This document shows, piece after piece, positions 55,996 to 62,935 of a DNA stretch of 63,741 nt. Source of the stretch: a virus; the IMG/VR virus record IMGVR_UViG_3300048804_000006, positions 1 to 63,741 of that record; one strand, 5' to 3'. Positions within the stretch are counted from its first letter, which is position 1. Each line of letters opens with the position of its first letter. The position numbers and the translations under genes are program-made. The notes under the pieces were generated by a model that did no database searches, was not told the origin of the DNA, and worked only from the letters and a program-made list of their open reading frames with translations.

Positions 55996-57635
55996 GAGTT
56001 ATTTTCATCAAGGAGTTGGTTTGGCTCCCAGGAAATTTGATTTCTGTAATTTTCTGACCAAAGAGATGGTTGCTTCATGTACACTTCGTTGATTTTTTCA
56101 TCCAATAAATAGATAGAACAGTAATCATTTTGAGATCTTACCCCTCTTCCCGATTGTTGTTCCAGACAACACATCATGTCGCTTTTGTACCACAAAGACC
56201 CCAAGGGACCCGACCCATAAAGCCTCGCATTGGTCACTTTATCGGCCAGATTCTTAAAAGGTGCCTTCGCGCAAACCACAAAACGGCACAAATCGTCTGA
56301 AAAATCAAGGCCGCGTTCTGCGCTCGGCGAAACCAAACAGGCATCGTCGGGAAGGTAGGATTTACCCTTATTCGCAAATCCATTTATTACGTCTTGCCTA
56401 TTTTCCGAGGTATGCATTATAAGTCGAGGAGATTGAACCCCGTCAATTATCGCCTGCCCCAGACGGTATGAAACAGTATGAATAAGTCCACGGACTCCGG
56501 GATGCCTGTCAAGGATTTTTTTTACCGCTGAGATAACTTTTGGAACCTCGGTATCCATCCGAGAGGCTGACAATGATGCCACCGGCCACAAGTAGACAGG
56601 GGCTTTCTCGGGATCGAAGGTAGACGGGACATCGTAGATCTTGCTACCCTCTACATCGTCGATGTCGATCCCGAGTTGCTTACACAGGACAGGGAGGGGT
56701 GGGTAGGTTGCACTGAGTAGAGTCCATGAGTCGGAGTGTTTGAAGATGAACTCGTTGGATAGCTCGGGAGTGATCCAGACAGGCTTGAAGATTAATTGGG
56801 CTTGACGGGAACCGACTCGCGGGATCTCCTCCATCTTCCAATCGAGATCGACTGAGGATAGGAAGGTATCGCATTGCTCGGAAATGTGAGTGAAGTGTTT
56901 GGCCTCCCGGATCTTGCGGAGTTTTTGATCGGGATCGGAGTCATCCATCGATTCGATTTCAAATGTGATCTGGTTGGCGAGGTTGGATGAACGGGACTTA
57001 GCCTCCTTACCGAATTCCTTCCATGACGACAGGCCATCGGAGGAGGTAACGGTTTTGCGGGAGGGTCCCTCAGTTAATCCGAGTCGGAATAATGAACGCT
57101 CGGTGAACACGAGAGAGACGTTTTGGATCAGGGTATCACTTAAGCTGTCACTTTCATCAATGACCGAAAACGGCGCACCAGAAAATCTCCCCGCAAATCT
57201 CATTTCTGTGAACGCATACGCGAAGTTGAGAATCTTATATTGCGCGTCGATGGCCTTCTGTTTGGCCTGCTTATATGGGCAGGCTTTCTGGCATGGGCGA
57301 GTCTCGGTCGCCAGGCACTCATCACAGTTCCGGGTGGGATCGGAAGCGCAGGGGTAATTATTGCGGCCCCACATCGATACGGCATTTCCGAAGTCATTCG
57401 TGATCTGCGTTTGTAAAAACTTACTCCCTACCCAGTATGTCAAACTGCCAGCCATTACCCCGCAGACCATCGCGATTAGGGATTTTCCTGAGCCACACGG
57501 GGCGCGGACGATCTTGAACTTCCGGGTGGAGTCCATGATGTAGGAGACTGTTTCAGCTTGGTATTTACGGAACTTCTTATCCATGAAATTGACCAGATGG
57601 GATTTCGCTTCCTCGGGCGTGTAGATTGATTTCAT
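55992..57635 (-). CDS. XPD/DinG-like Fe-S DNA helicase
   Basis: 547 residues. Walker A VRAPCGSGKSLIA (about 43-55); four Fe-S cysteines in CASDPTRNCDECLATETRPC and following CPYKQ; Walker B SVIDESDSL (about 157-165); motif VI EQQSGRGVRSQNDYCS near 500. It unwinds DNA 5'-3' and is probably the replicative or recombination helicase, as no other helicase is seen. The last residues are repeated in the HNH protein downstream, so its 3' end may be a replaced copy. Confidence 0.88.
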   Translation of the reverse strand: MKSIYTPEEAKSHLVNFMDKKFRKYQAETVSYIMDSTRKFKIVRAPCGSGKSLIAMVCGVMAGSLTYWVGSKFLQTQITNDFGNAVSMWGRNNYPCASDPTRNCDECLATETRPCQKACPYKQAKQKAIDAQYKILNFAYAFTEMRFAGRFSGAPFSVIDESDSLSDTLIQNVSLVFTERSLFRLGLTEGPSRKTVTSSDGLSSWKEFGKEAKSRSSNLANQITFEIESMDDSDPDQKLRKIREAKHFTHISEQCDTFLSSVDLDWKMEEIPRVGSRQAQLIFKPVWITPELSNEFIFKHSDSWTLLSATYPPLPVLCKQLGIDIDDVEGSKIYDVPSTFDPEKAPVYLWPVASLSASRMDTEVPKVISAVKKILDRHPGVRGLIHTVSYRLGQAIIDGVQSPRLIMHTSENRQDVINGFANKGKSYLPDDACLVSPSAERGLDFSDDLCRFVVCAKAPFKNLADKVTNARLYGSGPLGSLWYKSDMMCCLEQQSGRGVRSQNDYCSIYLLDEKINEVYMKQPSLWSENYRNQISWEPNQLLDENNS

Positions 57636-57638
57636 TGT

Positions 57639-58652
57639 CTATGGCCTTTCTGTGGCTAAAATACATCTCATGATTTCCGACGCGACCTGGGGGACGATTG
57701 AGTTCCCGAGGGCTTTGAGTCGGTTAACTCGGTCCAGTTGTCGGAGTAGCCCATCATCCATTCCACGAGAGCAGGTTCTAATCGCAGCGGAGTACCATCC
57801 CTCCTGCCACTGTTCGGAATGACTCGGCCCAATAATCCGTTCTCGGGAACATTCTCTGTGCTGGTCCCGTCCTTGTGATCCCGAGCCGTGGGGGTCGGTA
57901 TCAAATTTGCCTCCGAATATTTCGGCCTCTTTGAACTGTGAAACTTCGCCTGCATCATGTCCTGCATTGTAACCATTGAATCGGTGGGTGTCGGTAGCAT
58001 CTGAATCCGTGCCGCAAGATTCGGGGTGAAGTCCTCCCGGCTCTGCGGGGTGTACTTGTTGGCTCGGGGGGTGGGGAGTAGATTCAGTAAGTTTATCGCT
58101 TCTTCGGGGGTCGGAACTCCCGAGCGAAACCTGTCCGAACGCTCGCTCTGAACTACTCTCGGAGTTCCCAACAATCCAGACTCTATCCCTCCTGTGTGGT
58201 GCGCCAACGGCACAAGCTGGAATAACAAACGCTTGGACTGCGTAACCTTCACCTTCCAGATCAGCAAAACAATGTTCGAGAACCATGCCGTTGTCGATGC
58301 TAATAAGCCCTCCGACATTTTCGCCAATAACGAACTGGGGATGAATCTCTGATATGACTCGTAACATTTCCGGCCAGAGGAAGCGGTCATCTTCCTTGCC
58401 TCGTCGCTTCCCGGCGCAGGAGAATGGCTGGCAGGGAAATCCTCCGGTGAGAATAAATTGACCTGCGTATCTTGTTCCGTCGAACGTCTTGATGTCTTCA
58501 TGAATTGGCACTCCTGGGAAATTCTTACTTAATACCTTTTGGCAGAACTCATCCTTCTCGCAAAACTGGACGGTTTGGATTCCATTCCATCTGGCCGCGA
58601 GAGCGAATCCGCCGATACCGCTGAACAAATCTATGTGAGTTAGTTGTTCCAT
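57639..58652 (-). CDS. DNA (cytosine-5) methyltransferase
   Basis: 337 residues with the C5 signature: LFSGIGGFALAARWNG (motif I), GGFPCQPFSCAGKRRGKED (motif IV with PCQ), VIGENVGGL (ENV), GAPHRRDRVWIV (motif VIII) and RLKALGNSIVPQVA (motif X). It protects phage DNA against restriction or marks it. A 278-codon frame is open inside it in another phase. Start ATG 58652 behind GAAAGGGAAC. Confidence 0.93.
   Translation of the reverse strand: MEQLTHIDLFSGIGGFALAARWNGIQTVQFCEKDEFCQKVLSKNFPGVPIHEDIKTFDGTRYAGQFILTGGFPCQPFSCAGKRRGKEDDRFLWPEMLRVISEIHPQFVIGENVGGLISIDNGMVLEHCFADLEGEGYAVQAFVIPACAVGAPHRRDRVWIVGNSESSSERAFGQVSLGSSDPRRSDKLTESTPHPPSQQVHPAEPGGLHPESCGTDSDATDTHRFNGYNAGHDAGEVSQFKEAEIFGGKFDTDPHGSGSQGRDQHRECSRERIIGPSHSEQWQEGWYSAAIRTCSRGMDDGLLRQLDRVNRLKALGNSIVPQVASEIMRCILATERP
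57668..58501 (-). CDS. long open frame overlapping the C5 methylase gene
   Basis: 277 residues fully inside the methylase gene in the +1 frame. Protein contains repeated LPTP phrases (LLPTPRANKY, MLPTPTDSM, LIPTPTARDHKDG) and ends WMMGYSDNWTEL. I recall frequently annotated phage proteins of exactly this style overlapping dcm genes (LPTPTARD, WLMGFP.GWT), unverified. It starts at an ATG without a good binding site, so expression is uncertain. Confidence 0.4.
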   Translation of the reverse strand: MKTSRRSTEQDTQVNLFSPEDFPASHSPAPGSDEARKMTASSGRKCYESYQRFIPSSLLAKMSEGLLASTTAWFSNIVLLIWKVKVTQSKRLLFQLVPLAHHTGGIESGLLGTPRVVQSERSDRFRSGVPTPEEAINLLNLLPTPRANKYTPQSREDFTPNLAARIQMLPTPTDSMVTMQDMMQAKFHSSKRPKYSEANLIPTPTARDHKDGTSTENVPENGLLGRVIPNSGRRDGTPLRLEPALVEWMMGYSDNWTELTDSKPSGTQSSPRSRRKS

Positions 58653-58676
58653 GTTCCCTTTCTATGGATTGAAAAA

Positions 58677-58874
58677 CTACTTTACTCTCGGGTGTCGCTT
58701 ATTCCATGCTCTCCATCGGCAGGGATTGGAGCAGAATTTCTTGTTGGATCTCTGCTCCATCTCCCCACCGCATTCGAGACAGTTATTTTGGGGTATCAAT
58801 TTAGCTTGTTTTTTGTCGTCCGGGGTGCCGATGCCTGCAACGGGTGCCTTTTTTGTTTTGTGTCGCTTATTCAT
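58677..58874 (-). CDS. zinc-finger-like protein, 65 residues
   Basis: NNCLECGGEMEQRSNKKFCS followed by NPCRWRAWNKRH is a pattern of small MYND- or FPG-like zinc fingers frequent in bacteria and phages. Start ATG 58874 has only a distant AAAGG. It precedes the C5 methylase by 24 bases. Confidence 0.7.
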   Translation of the reverse strand: MNKRHKTKKAPVAGIGTPDDKKQAKLIPQNNCLECGGEMEQRSNKKFCSNPCRWRAWNKRHPRVK

Positions 58875-58910
58875 TGTTAATTAGTGTGCCTTTCGACTTT
58901 AGAATTGATT

Positions 58911-59225
58911 TTAAATCTTCTTTTCGGAGTGCAGTTTCCTCATCCGGTCGCCTGCCGCAATTTTCTGCTCCTCAGACATCACCCTGAGCGTTTTATTCCG
59001 ATTCGGATTGTAAGGCATCATGGGATGAAGGGGACAGGCTGATATCATGCAATCAATCTTGTCGTCTCCATAGCCACCCATGCACTCGTAGCAGTTGGCT
59101 TTGATCGCCTCGGTGGATGACAACCGCTCGCCACGCAGATGCCTAAGCAATTCCTTCTTGCCTTTTGCTAGCATCCAGTTCTGTTCCACATCGTCCGCAC
59201 GTTTCAAATCGTCGTTGGTTGACAT
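58911..59225 (-). CDS. hypothetical Cys-containing phage protein, 104 residues
   Basis: LRGERLSSTEAIKANCYECM followed by CMISACPLHPMMPY is a pattern of small phage proteins (AIxxxCxxC...CPLxP) with a probable zinc site. Charged helical ends. Start ATG 59225 after AAGGAGATTACGATT. Function unknown. Confidence 0.78.
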   Translation of the reverse strand: MSTNDDLKRADDVEQNWMLAKGKKELLRHLRGERLSSTEAIKANCYECMGGYGDDKIDCMISACPLHPMMPYNPNRNKTLRVMSEEQKIAAGDRMRKLHSEKKI

Positions 59226-59250
59226 AATCGTAATCTCCTTTTTTGATTTC

Positions 59251-59279
59251 AGCCTATCATAGAATTAAATCGTTTGCAA
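59251..59279 (-). promoter_or_regulatory. candidate sigma-70 promoter P10
   Basis: TTGCAA (59279-59274), 17-bp spacer, TAGGCT (59256-59251). It departs from the family consensus (no TTGACA) but is well spaced, lying between the HTH gene and 58911-59225. Confidence 0.45.
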
Positions 59280-59573
59280 GCGGTTTCTTAATTTATTTTG
59301 TGTGCGCCATTTTTGAATGCTTGAAACCGAACACCCCATCAATCTCGCAATCTCAACCACCCTGAACCCTCTTTCCAGCATTACCTCAATCCGCCCCTTA
59401 TCCACCCCATTTTTCGTCGGCCTTTTACCCACCCCTGTCAGCCTCATCCAACTCCTGATCGTCGGCTCCGTGACCTGGTAACTTTCAGCCAACTCGGGGA
59501 CGGTGAGCTTATTGCCCGAGGTGAGGACGTGGTGGCGGAAATTGGTCGGCATGGTATTGGTGCGGGTCATCAT
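59265..59573 (-). CDS. double helix-turn-helix protein, 102 residues
   Basis: Two HTH motifs: KLTVPELAESYQVTEPTIRSW (about 22-42) and RVVEIARLMGCSVSSIQKW (about 71-89), each typical of Mor/transposase-like DNA binders. Possibly a regulator of early genes. Start ATG 59573 behind AAGGGGACT. Confidence 0.82.
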   Translation of the reverse strand: MMTRTNTMPTNFRHHVLTSGNKLTVPELAESYQVTEPTIRSWMRLTGVGKRPTKNGVDKGRIEVMLERGFRVVEIARLMGCSVSSIQKWRTQNKLRNRLQTI

Positions 59574-59581
59574 AGTCCCCT

Positions 59582-59716
59582 TCAGTAAGTAACCGTTGCA
59601 GTCAGAACAGCAGCCGCTCCCCAGTAAATCGCACGGCGCACATCACCATCGACCCCATAGACAACCGCAGCGAGGATGTCGAGGACGATTAAAATTGTGG
59701 GGAACAGTTTGGTCAT
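59582..59716 (-). CDS. small membrane protein, 44 residues
   Basis: ATG 59716 overlaps the end of the preceding gene; the sequence FPTILIVLDILAAVVYGV then AIYWGAAAVLTATVTY forms two hydrophobic helices. Very similar tiny proteins are widespread in phages (LFPTxLIxLxxxAAxVYxxxGDxRxAxYWxAAAxLTxxVT). Function unknown. Confidence 0.8.
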   Translation of the reverse strand: MTKLFPTILIVLDILAAVVYGVDGDVRRAIYWGAAAVLTATVTY

Positions 59717-59717
59717 T

Positions 59718-60092
59718 TCAATTCATCCCCTTCTTGCATTTCTCACACTCACCTTTGGCCCCAGCCTCTAACTCCCGGATAGCCTCATCCCAGTTAACCG
59801 CGAAACCGTTGTATTCGATCCCCAAAAACCCGTCCAGCCACGAGGGATCGATCATGTCACCATCACGTTGACCGATGAGGGGGCGGATGAAATCGTCAAA
59901 CACAACCTGTTTCTCAACTAAAGGTGGGGCGGGAAGTCCTGAATCTACCATGATGGCCTCCGGGTACGGCCTGATCACCGCCAAGCAGATTATATCCTGC
60001 CGGGTGATTTCCATTTCATCGGGATCGTAGAAAACCGCTTGCATGGGGATTGCTACCGACTGGATCTGGTGGATCTGATACTCGTTACTCAT
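59718..60092 (-). CDS. hypothetical acidic protein, 124 residues
   Basis: Mixed acidic protein (FYDPDEMEITRQDIICLAVI, FLGIEYNGFAVNWDEAI) ending ECEKCKKGMN, with a CxxC near the C-terminus. Start ATG 60092 after AAAGGAGAATCAAA. Upstream neighbour is the GIY-YIG nuclease. Not recognised. Confidence 0.7.
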   Translation of the reverse strand: MSNEYQIHQIQSVAIPMQAVFYDPDEMEITRQDIICLAVIRPYPEAIMVDSGLPAPPLVEKQVVFDDFIRPLIGQRDGDMIDPSWLDGFLGIEYNGFAVNWDEAIRELEAGAKGECEKCKKGMN

Positions 60093-60166
60093 TTTGATTC
60101 TCCTTTCAGGTTAAACTTCATTTCAAACTCCGATCAAGGTGGAAAGGTTAGGGGGGGGCTACCCGC

Positions 60167-60688
60167 CTAAGTAATTAATGCGTTTACGGATCGAAATTTT
60201 CCATCCCCCGAGGGATAATCAGTGTTATAATTTTCGACAAATTCTGAGGTCTCTGCCATCCGACTTTCGACACTTTTTATCCGCTCCCAAAAGGCGTAAG
60301 AATTATTAATTGCCGAATTAGCCTTGAACTCATTCCATTTATCTTTGCCACCCGGAACAAAGTTTCCATTTATATCGAAATATTTATTTGGGTCTATTCT
60401 TATTTGACATTCCCTGCTGAAGGTTTTCATTTTTCTGATGTTTGGCTTTCTACATTTTATGTTGTGCTTTGGATTTTCAATTTGGATTGCTGTCGACTCA
60501 GCTTCCAATGCTTTCCTGCGAGAAGGGAATTCTTCTATCGTAACGTAAGTGATTTCTCTTGCCCACACTGACCGATCATAATGCTGCTTTAAGCGGTGAA
60601 TCGCGGAAAGAGAAATCCCAACATAAAGTAGATTCTTCTCCTTGTCGAAATGTCGGTAAAGGAAGCATTCATTTTCCGTGGGATTCAC
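60167..60688 (-). CDS. GIY-YIG nuclease-domain protein
   Basis: 173 residues. N-terminal FLYRHFDKEKNLLYVGISLSA is the GIY-YIG core (LYR...LYVG), with RLKQH and the Glu in EAESTAI as catalytic-type residues. The C-terminal 90 residues are charged and unknown. Such proteins are free-standing homing nucleases or repair enzymes. GTG 60688 after AGGAGG; the period-8 repeat array lies directly upstream. Confidence 0.85.
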   Translation of the reverse strand: MNPTENECFLYRHFDKEKNLLYVGISLSAIHRLKQHYDRSVWAREITYVTIEEFPSRRKALEAESTAIQIENPKHNIKCRKPNIRKMKTFSRECQIRIDPNKYFDINGNFVPGGKDKWNEFKANSAINNSYAFWERIKSVESRMAETSEFVENYNTDYPSGDGKFRSVNALIT

Positions 60689-60744
60689 TTCAAACCTCCT
60701 ATAAAGATATGTATACAGTTGTAAGGCGAGCCATTTTTTTTCTT

Positions 60745-60856
60745 AACCTCGCAACCGTACCACCACCTAACCTTATAACTTGACAACCTAATAACCTTAC
60801 AACCTGATAACCTAACAACCACGCAACCTCACAACCGGACAACCTCGCAACCACTT
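60745..60856. repeat. fourteen tandem 8-bp units (AACCTNAY-like)
   Basis: From 60745 to 60856 every eighth position starts AACC (12 of 14 units, the third reads CACCACCT and the fifth AACTTGAC), e.g. AACCTAAT, AACCTTAC, AACCTGAT, AACCTCAC. Period eight is not coding. It fills most of the 170-base gap before the GIY-YIG gene. Confidence 0.9.
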
Positions 60857-60859
60857 TCG

Positions 60860-61465
60860 CTACAAGTTCCTAATCTTTCTCTCTTTTTCTATCTCAAACA
60901 CGAACGAGTTGGCATTCTTGGGTTGGAAGAATTTCGCCTCTAAGTATTCCTTAACCCCCTCGTCTGGATAATCAGCCTCGGCAATTTTGATTAAATTGAC
61001 CATTTGGTCCTCTGCCCACGCTTCATTGTGACCGGCGATATTTTTCTTTCCAACCTCTTTTAACCGCTCAATCCGATCTTCGACCATTTCGATATGAGCT
61101 AAAATTGCGAGCTGTTTATCGACATAAGCAAGCTCCAAATAGGTGGCATCGGCCTTGAATTTTATCTGCCCTTTTCGCCTCACAAGGATCTCATAATCGA
61201 TCTGGATTCCTTTGCGGAGAGCATCACGGAGAACGTCAGAAACGGTCTGAAAATAGATGGAGGATTCGTTGATCATCTCCGCTAAGCGGAGCTCCTTTGC
61301 TTCAATAGTTATTGACCTATTTGAGGTCTGCCCACCCTTGGGGATCTTCCCGGTAAAGAACATTCTGTCGATGTAATCCTGCCAAGGGATGTCGGTAAAT
61401 ACGGCACAGAAATCTTTCGTATCCGGCATCGTTCCCTTCCCGTCCGCTTGTGGCTTTCTTCTCAT
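60860..61465 (-). CDS. ribbon-helix-helix-like protein, 201 residues
   Basis: Residues about 49-95 (NRSITIEAKELRLAEMINES followed by FQTVSDVLRDALRKGIQ) look like a ribbon-helix-helix arm and helices; the rest is helical and charged (HIEMVEDRIERLKEVGKK). A DNA-binding regulator or structural DNA protein is plausible. Start ATG 61465 overlaps the upstream stop (ATGA) with AAGGAG. Period-8 array lies just downstream. Confidence 0.6.
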   Translation of the reverse strand: MRRKPQADGKGTMPDTKDFCAVFTDIPWQDYIDRMFFTGKIPKGGQTSNRSITIEAKELRLAEMINESSIYFQTVSDVLRDALRKGIQIDYEILVRRKGQIKFKADATYLELAYVDKQLAILAHIEMVEDRIERLKEVGKKNIAGHNEAWAEDQMVNLIKIAEADYPDEGVKEYLEAKFFQPKNANSFVFEIEKERKIRNL

Positions 61466-61578
61466 CTCATCTCCTTCGCAGAACGCAAAAAGCCACCATA
61501 GGATGCGATGGTAAAGGATAGGCCCCTACCTCCCATGATGGCTAATTGCGTCTGCTTTTTAATGGATTTTGTGTTCAT
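61462..61578 (-). CDS. 38-residue peptide
   Basis: ATG 61578 behind AAGGAATAGGTA, downstream of promoter P8, and coupled to 60860-61465 by ATGA. Basic start, Gly-rich middle (MGGRGLSFTIASYGGF), basic end. The RNA here can fold (ACCAT/ATGGT before a TTTTT run), so it may be a leader peptide. No family. Confidence 0.5.
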   Translation of the reverse strand: MNTKSIKKQTQLAIMGGRGLSFTIASYGGFLRSAKEMR

Positions 61579-61608
61579 TACCTATTCCTTGTTTACCATC
61601 GCAGCCCC

Positions 61609-61637
61609 ACCCTACGCCAACGCAATCCAAAAGTCAA
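61609..61637 (-). promoter_or_regulatory. sigma-70 promoter P8
   Basis: TTGACT (61637-61632), 17-bp spacer, TAGGGT (61614-61609), preceded by AAATAATTC, lying just after the HNH stop. It drives the 38-residue peptide and ribbon-helix-helix-like gene. Confidence 0.68.
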
Positions 61638-61640
61638 GAA

Positions 61641-62261
61641 TTATTTGATTAAATTGCGAGAAATCTTCTCTCTTTTTGATTTATAATATTTATTTTGGCA
61701 ACTCCGATGATAAGCGTGATGTTGGACTAAGATAACATCGGAAATTGGAGAATAGTTTTTACAATAACTACATTTTCGCCATGATGCATGACCACAAGCC
61801 TCATATGCTCTCATTCGCTGATGGAGAAGTTGGTGATAACTATTATCTTGGCAAATTACAAGATTTGAATTTTCGTTACTTGCTTTTTGTTTATTAGAAT
61901 GATGGATTACCACTCCATTGGGAAGCTGTTTACCTAAAACACGTTCTGCAATTAAAACATGTTCATAAACATATCCCTTGCAAGATCTTGGATGTTCTGG
62001 ATTCATTACAAGCATATATCCACTTTTATCTAATCTTGTTCCACCCTTCCATCTATTAGTGTCGCTACCGAATTTATTCTTTCGGGAATGGCCGGGAAGC
62101 CATGAAGGATATTCGCCCTTCCATATTCCGCTTTTAGGATAATTTCTTTTATATATATTTGTTTTTTCTCCACACCTGCAATGACACAATCCATTAGTTA
62201 TTTCGTTTTCTTTTTTCTCTGTCAAAGTAATAGGATTTGCATTTTGGGCATCTCCTGACAT
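61641..62261 (-). CDS. HNH homing endonuclease
   Basis: The core is certain: GLCHCRCGEKTN, GYMLVMNPEHPRSCKGYVYE, GVVIHHSNKQKASNENSNL, then a zinc knuckle KCSYCKN...CQNKYYK. The start is not: ATG 62261 is used here, TTG 62189 and upstream codons are alternatives, because the 5' part overlaps the zinc-ribbon gene out of phase. AT-rich and free-standing between two promoters. Same overall type as the HNH genes at 25.0 and 55.0 kb. Confidence 0.8.
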   Translation of the reverse strand: MSGDAQNANPITLTEKKENEITNGLCHCRCGEKTNIYKRNYPKSGIWKGEYPSWLPGHSRKNKFGSDTNRWKGGTRLDKSGYMLVMNPEHPRSCKGYVYEHVLIAERVLGKQLPNGVVIHHSNKQKASNENSNLVICQDNSYHQLLHQRMRAYEACGHASWRKCSYCKNYSPISDVILVQHHAYHRSCQNKYYKSKREKISRNLIK

Positions 62262-62328
62262 CGGGAATTCTTGGGAGCCATTCATAATCACACCTCTTGC
62301 ATTTGATTTTTTTGACATCTGTTTTCAT
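62194..62328 (-). CDS. 44-residue zinc-ribbon protein, apparently leaderless
   Basis: ATG 62328 begins 8 bases after the -10 of P9, so no leader is expected. CKRCDYEWLPRIPDVRRCPKC is a zinc ribbon like that of the 47-residue gene at 55.9 kb (same CxxC spacing, W.PR in the middle and a Lys/Arg end). Overlaps the HNH gene in another frame. Confidence 0.75.
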   Translation of the reverse strand: MKTDVKKIKCKRCDYEWLPRIPDVRRCPKCKSYYFDREKRKRNN

Positions 62329-62335
62329 GGCTAAC

Positions 62336-62364
62336 AATGTACCCCCTTAAAGTAAGTTTGTCAA
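62336..62364 (-). promoter_or_regulatory. sigma-70 promoter P9
   Basis: TTGACA (62364-62359), 17-bp spacer, TACATT (62341-62336), behind the 63-residue gene's stop. It drives the zinc-ribbon/HNH pair with an expected start at the zinc-ribbon ATG. Confidence 0.8.
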
Positions 62365-62367
62365 GCG

Positions 62368-62559
62368 TTATCTTCCCCCTCTTGCAAAATAATTCTTCTG
62401 TTCATCACTCGGCCCATCGTCTTCAATGTAACCCGGATGCCTCCTGACCCGCTTGAATTGATGCTGCTTGATTACTCTTACCACATTTACATTACACTCC
62501 GGGCATAGGCATTTGTGGGAGAATAAATCGGAACATTGGGGGCATTGGTATTCAAGCAT
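62368..62559 (-). CDS. zinc-ribbon protein, 63 residues
   Basis: YQCPQCSDLFSHKCLCPECN gives two or three CxxC-type pairs, followed by a basic region and disordered end. Start ATG 62559 overlaps the stop of the 31-residue gene (AATGCTTGA). Function unknown. Confidence 0.72.
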   Translation of the reverse strand: MLEYQCPQCSDLFSHKCLCPECNVNVVRVIKQHQFKRVRRHPGYIEDDGPSDEQKNYFARGGR

Positions 62560-62647
62560 TAGGGGACTCCTTCTCTAACCATTCCACCGCAGTCTTGACC
62601 AAGAGGCCGGTGGTGTCGAGGACGCAGTTAATCGGAATCAACGTCAT
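62552..62647 (-). CDS. 31-residue peptide
   Basis: ATG 62647 with GGAGAT close by; its stop overlaps the next start. One amphipathic helix (LDTTGLLVKTAVEWLEKE) follows a short hydrophobic start (MTLIPINCV). Coupling argues for translation; no function is known. Confidence 0.5.
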   Translation of the reverse strand: MTLIPINCVLDTTGLLVKTAVEWLEKESPNA

Positions 62648-62663
62648 ATCTCCAACCAGCGGA

Positions 62664-62828
62664 TCAGCAGGAGGGTGCGATAATCTTATTTAATTCCGTA
62701 TTCGTTGCTTCTTTTATCTCAGCACAGTATTTGCAGGCAAGCAGAATTGGAGATACTTTACTATTGTAAATAGTCCATTCGTGCTTGCATAGTTCAGCGA
62801 AGCGGCGGTTAAGCTCTTGGTTAGTCAT
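62664..62828 (-). CDS. small Cys-containing protein, 54 residues
   Basis: Start at ATG 62828, overlapping the zinc-ribbon stop (ATGA), with AAGGAGGCTTC. LACKYCAEIKEA is a CxxC knuckle; a HEWTIYNS stretch precedes it. Similar small proteins occur in many phages. Function unknown. Confidence 0.65.
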   Translation of the reverse strand: MTNQELNRRFAELCKHEWTIYNSKVSPILLACKYCAEIKEATNTELNKIIAPSC

Positions 62829-62935
62829 GAAGCCTCCTTCCATTCTGTTCCGCAAATATGGCACCTGTGCCAAAAACCGAAGCACCAGTTAATAAATGGA
62901 GATGTTCCACACTTAGGACACTTCACGTCACTCAT
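62825..62935 (-). CDS. 36-residue zinc-ribbon peptide
   Basis: ATG 62935 overlaps the stop of the coiled-coil gene (ATGA) behind GAGGAGGG. CPKCGTSPFINWCFGFWHRC and HICGTEW place two CxxC pairs; this is a common phage zinc-ribbon form (KCPxCGxxP...CxxCG). Coupled at both ends. Confidence 0.75.
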   Translation of the reverse strand: MSDVKCPKCGTSPFINWCFGFWHRCHICGTEWKEAS

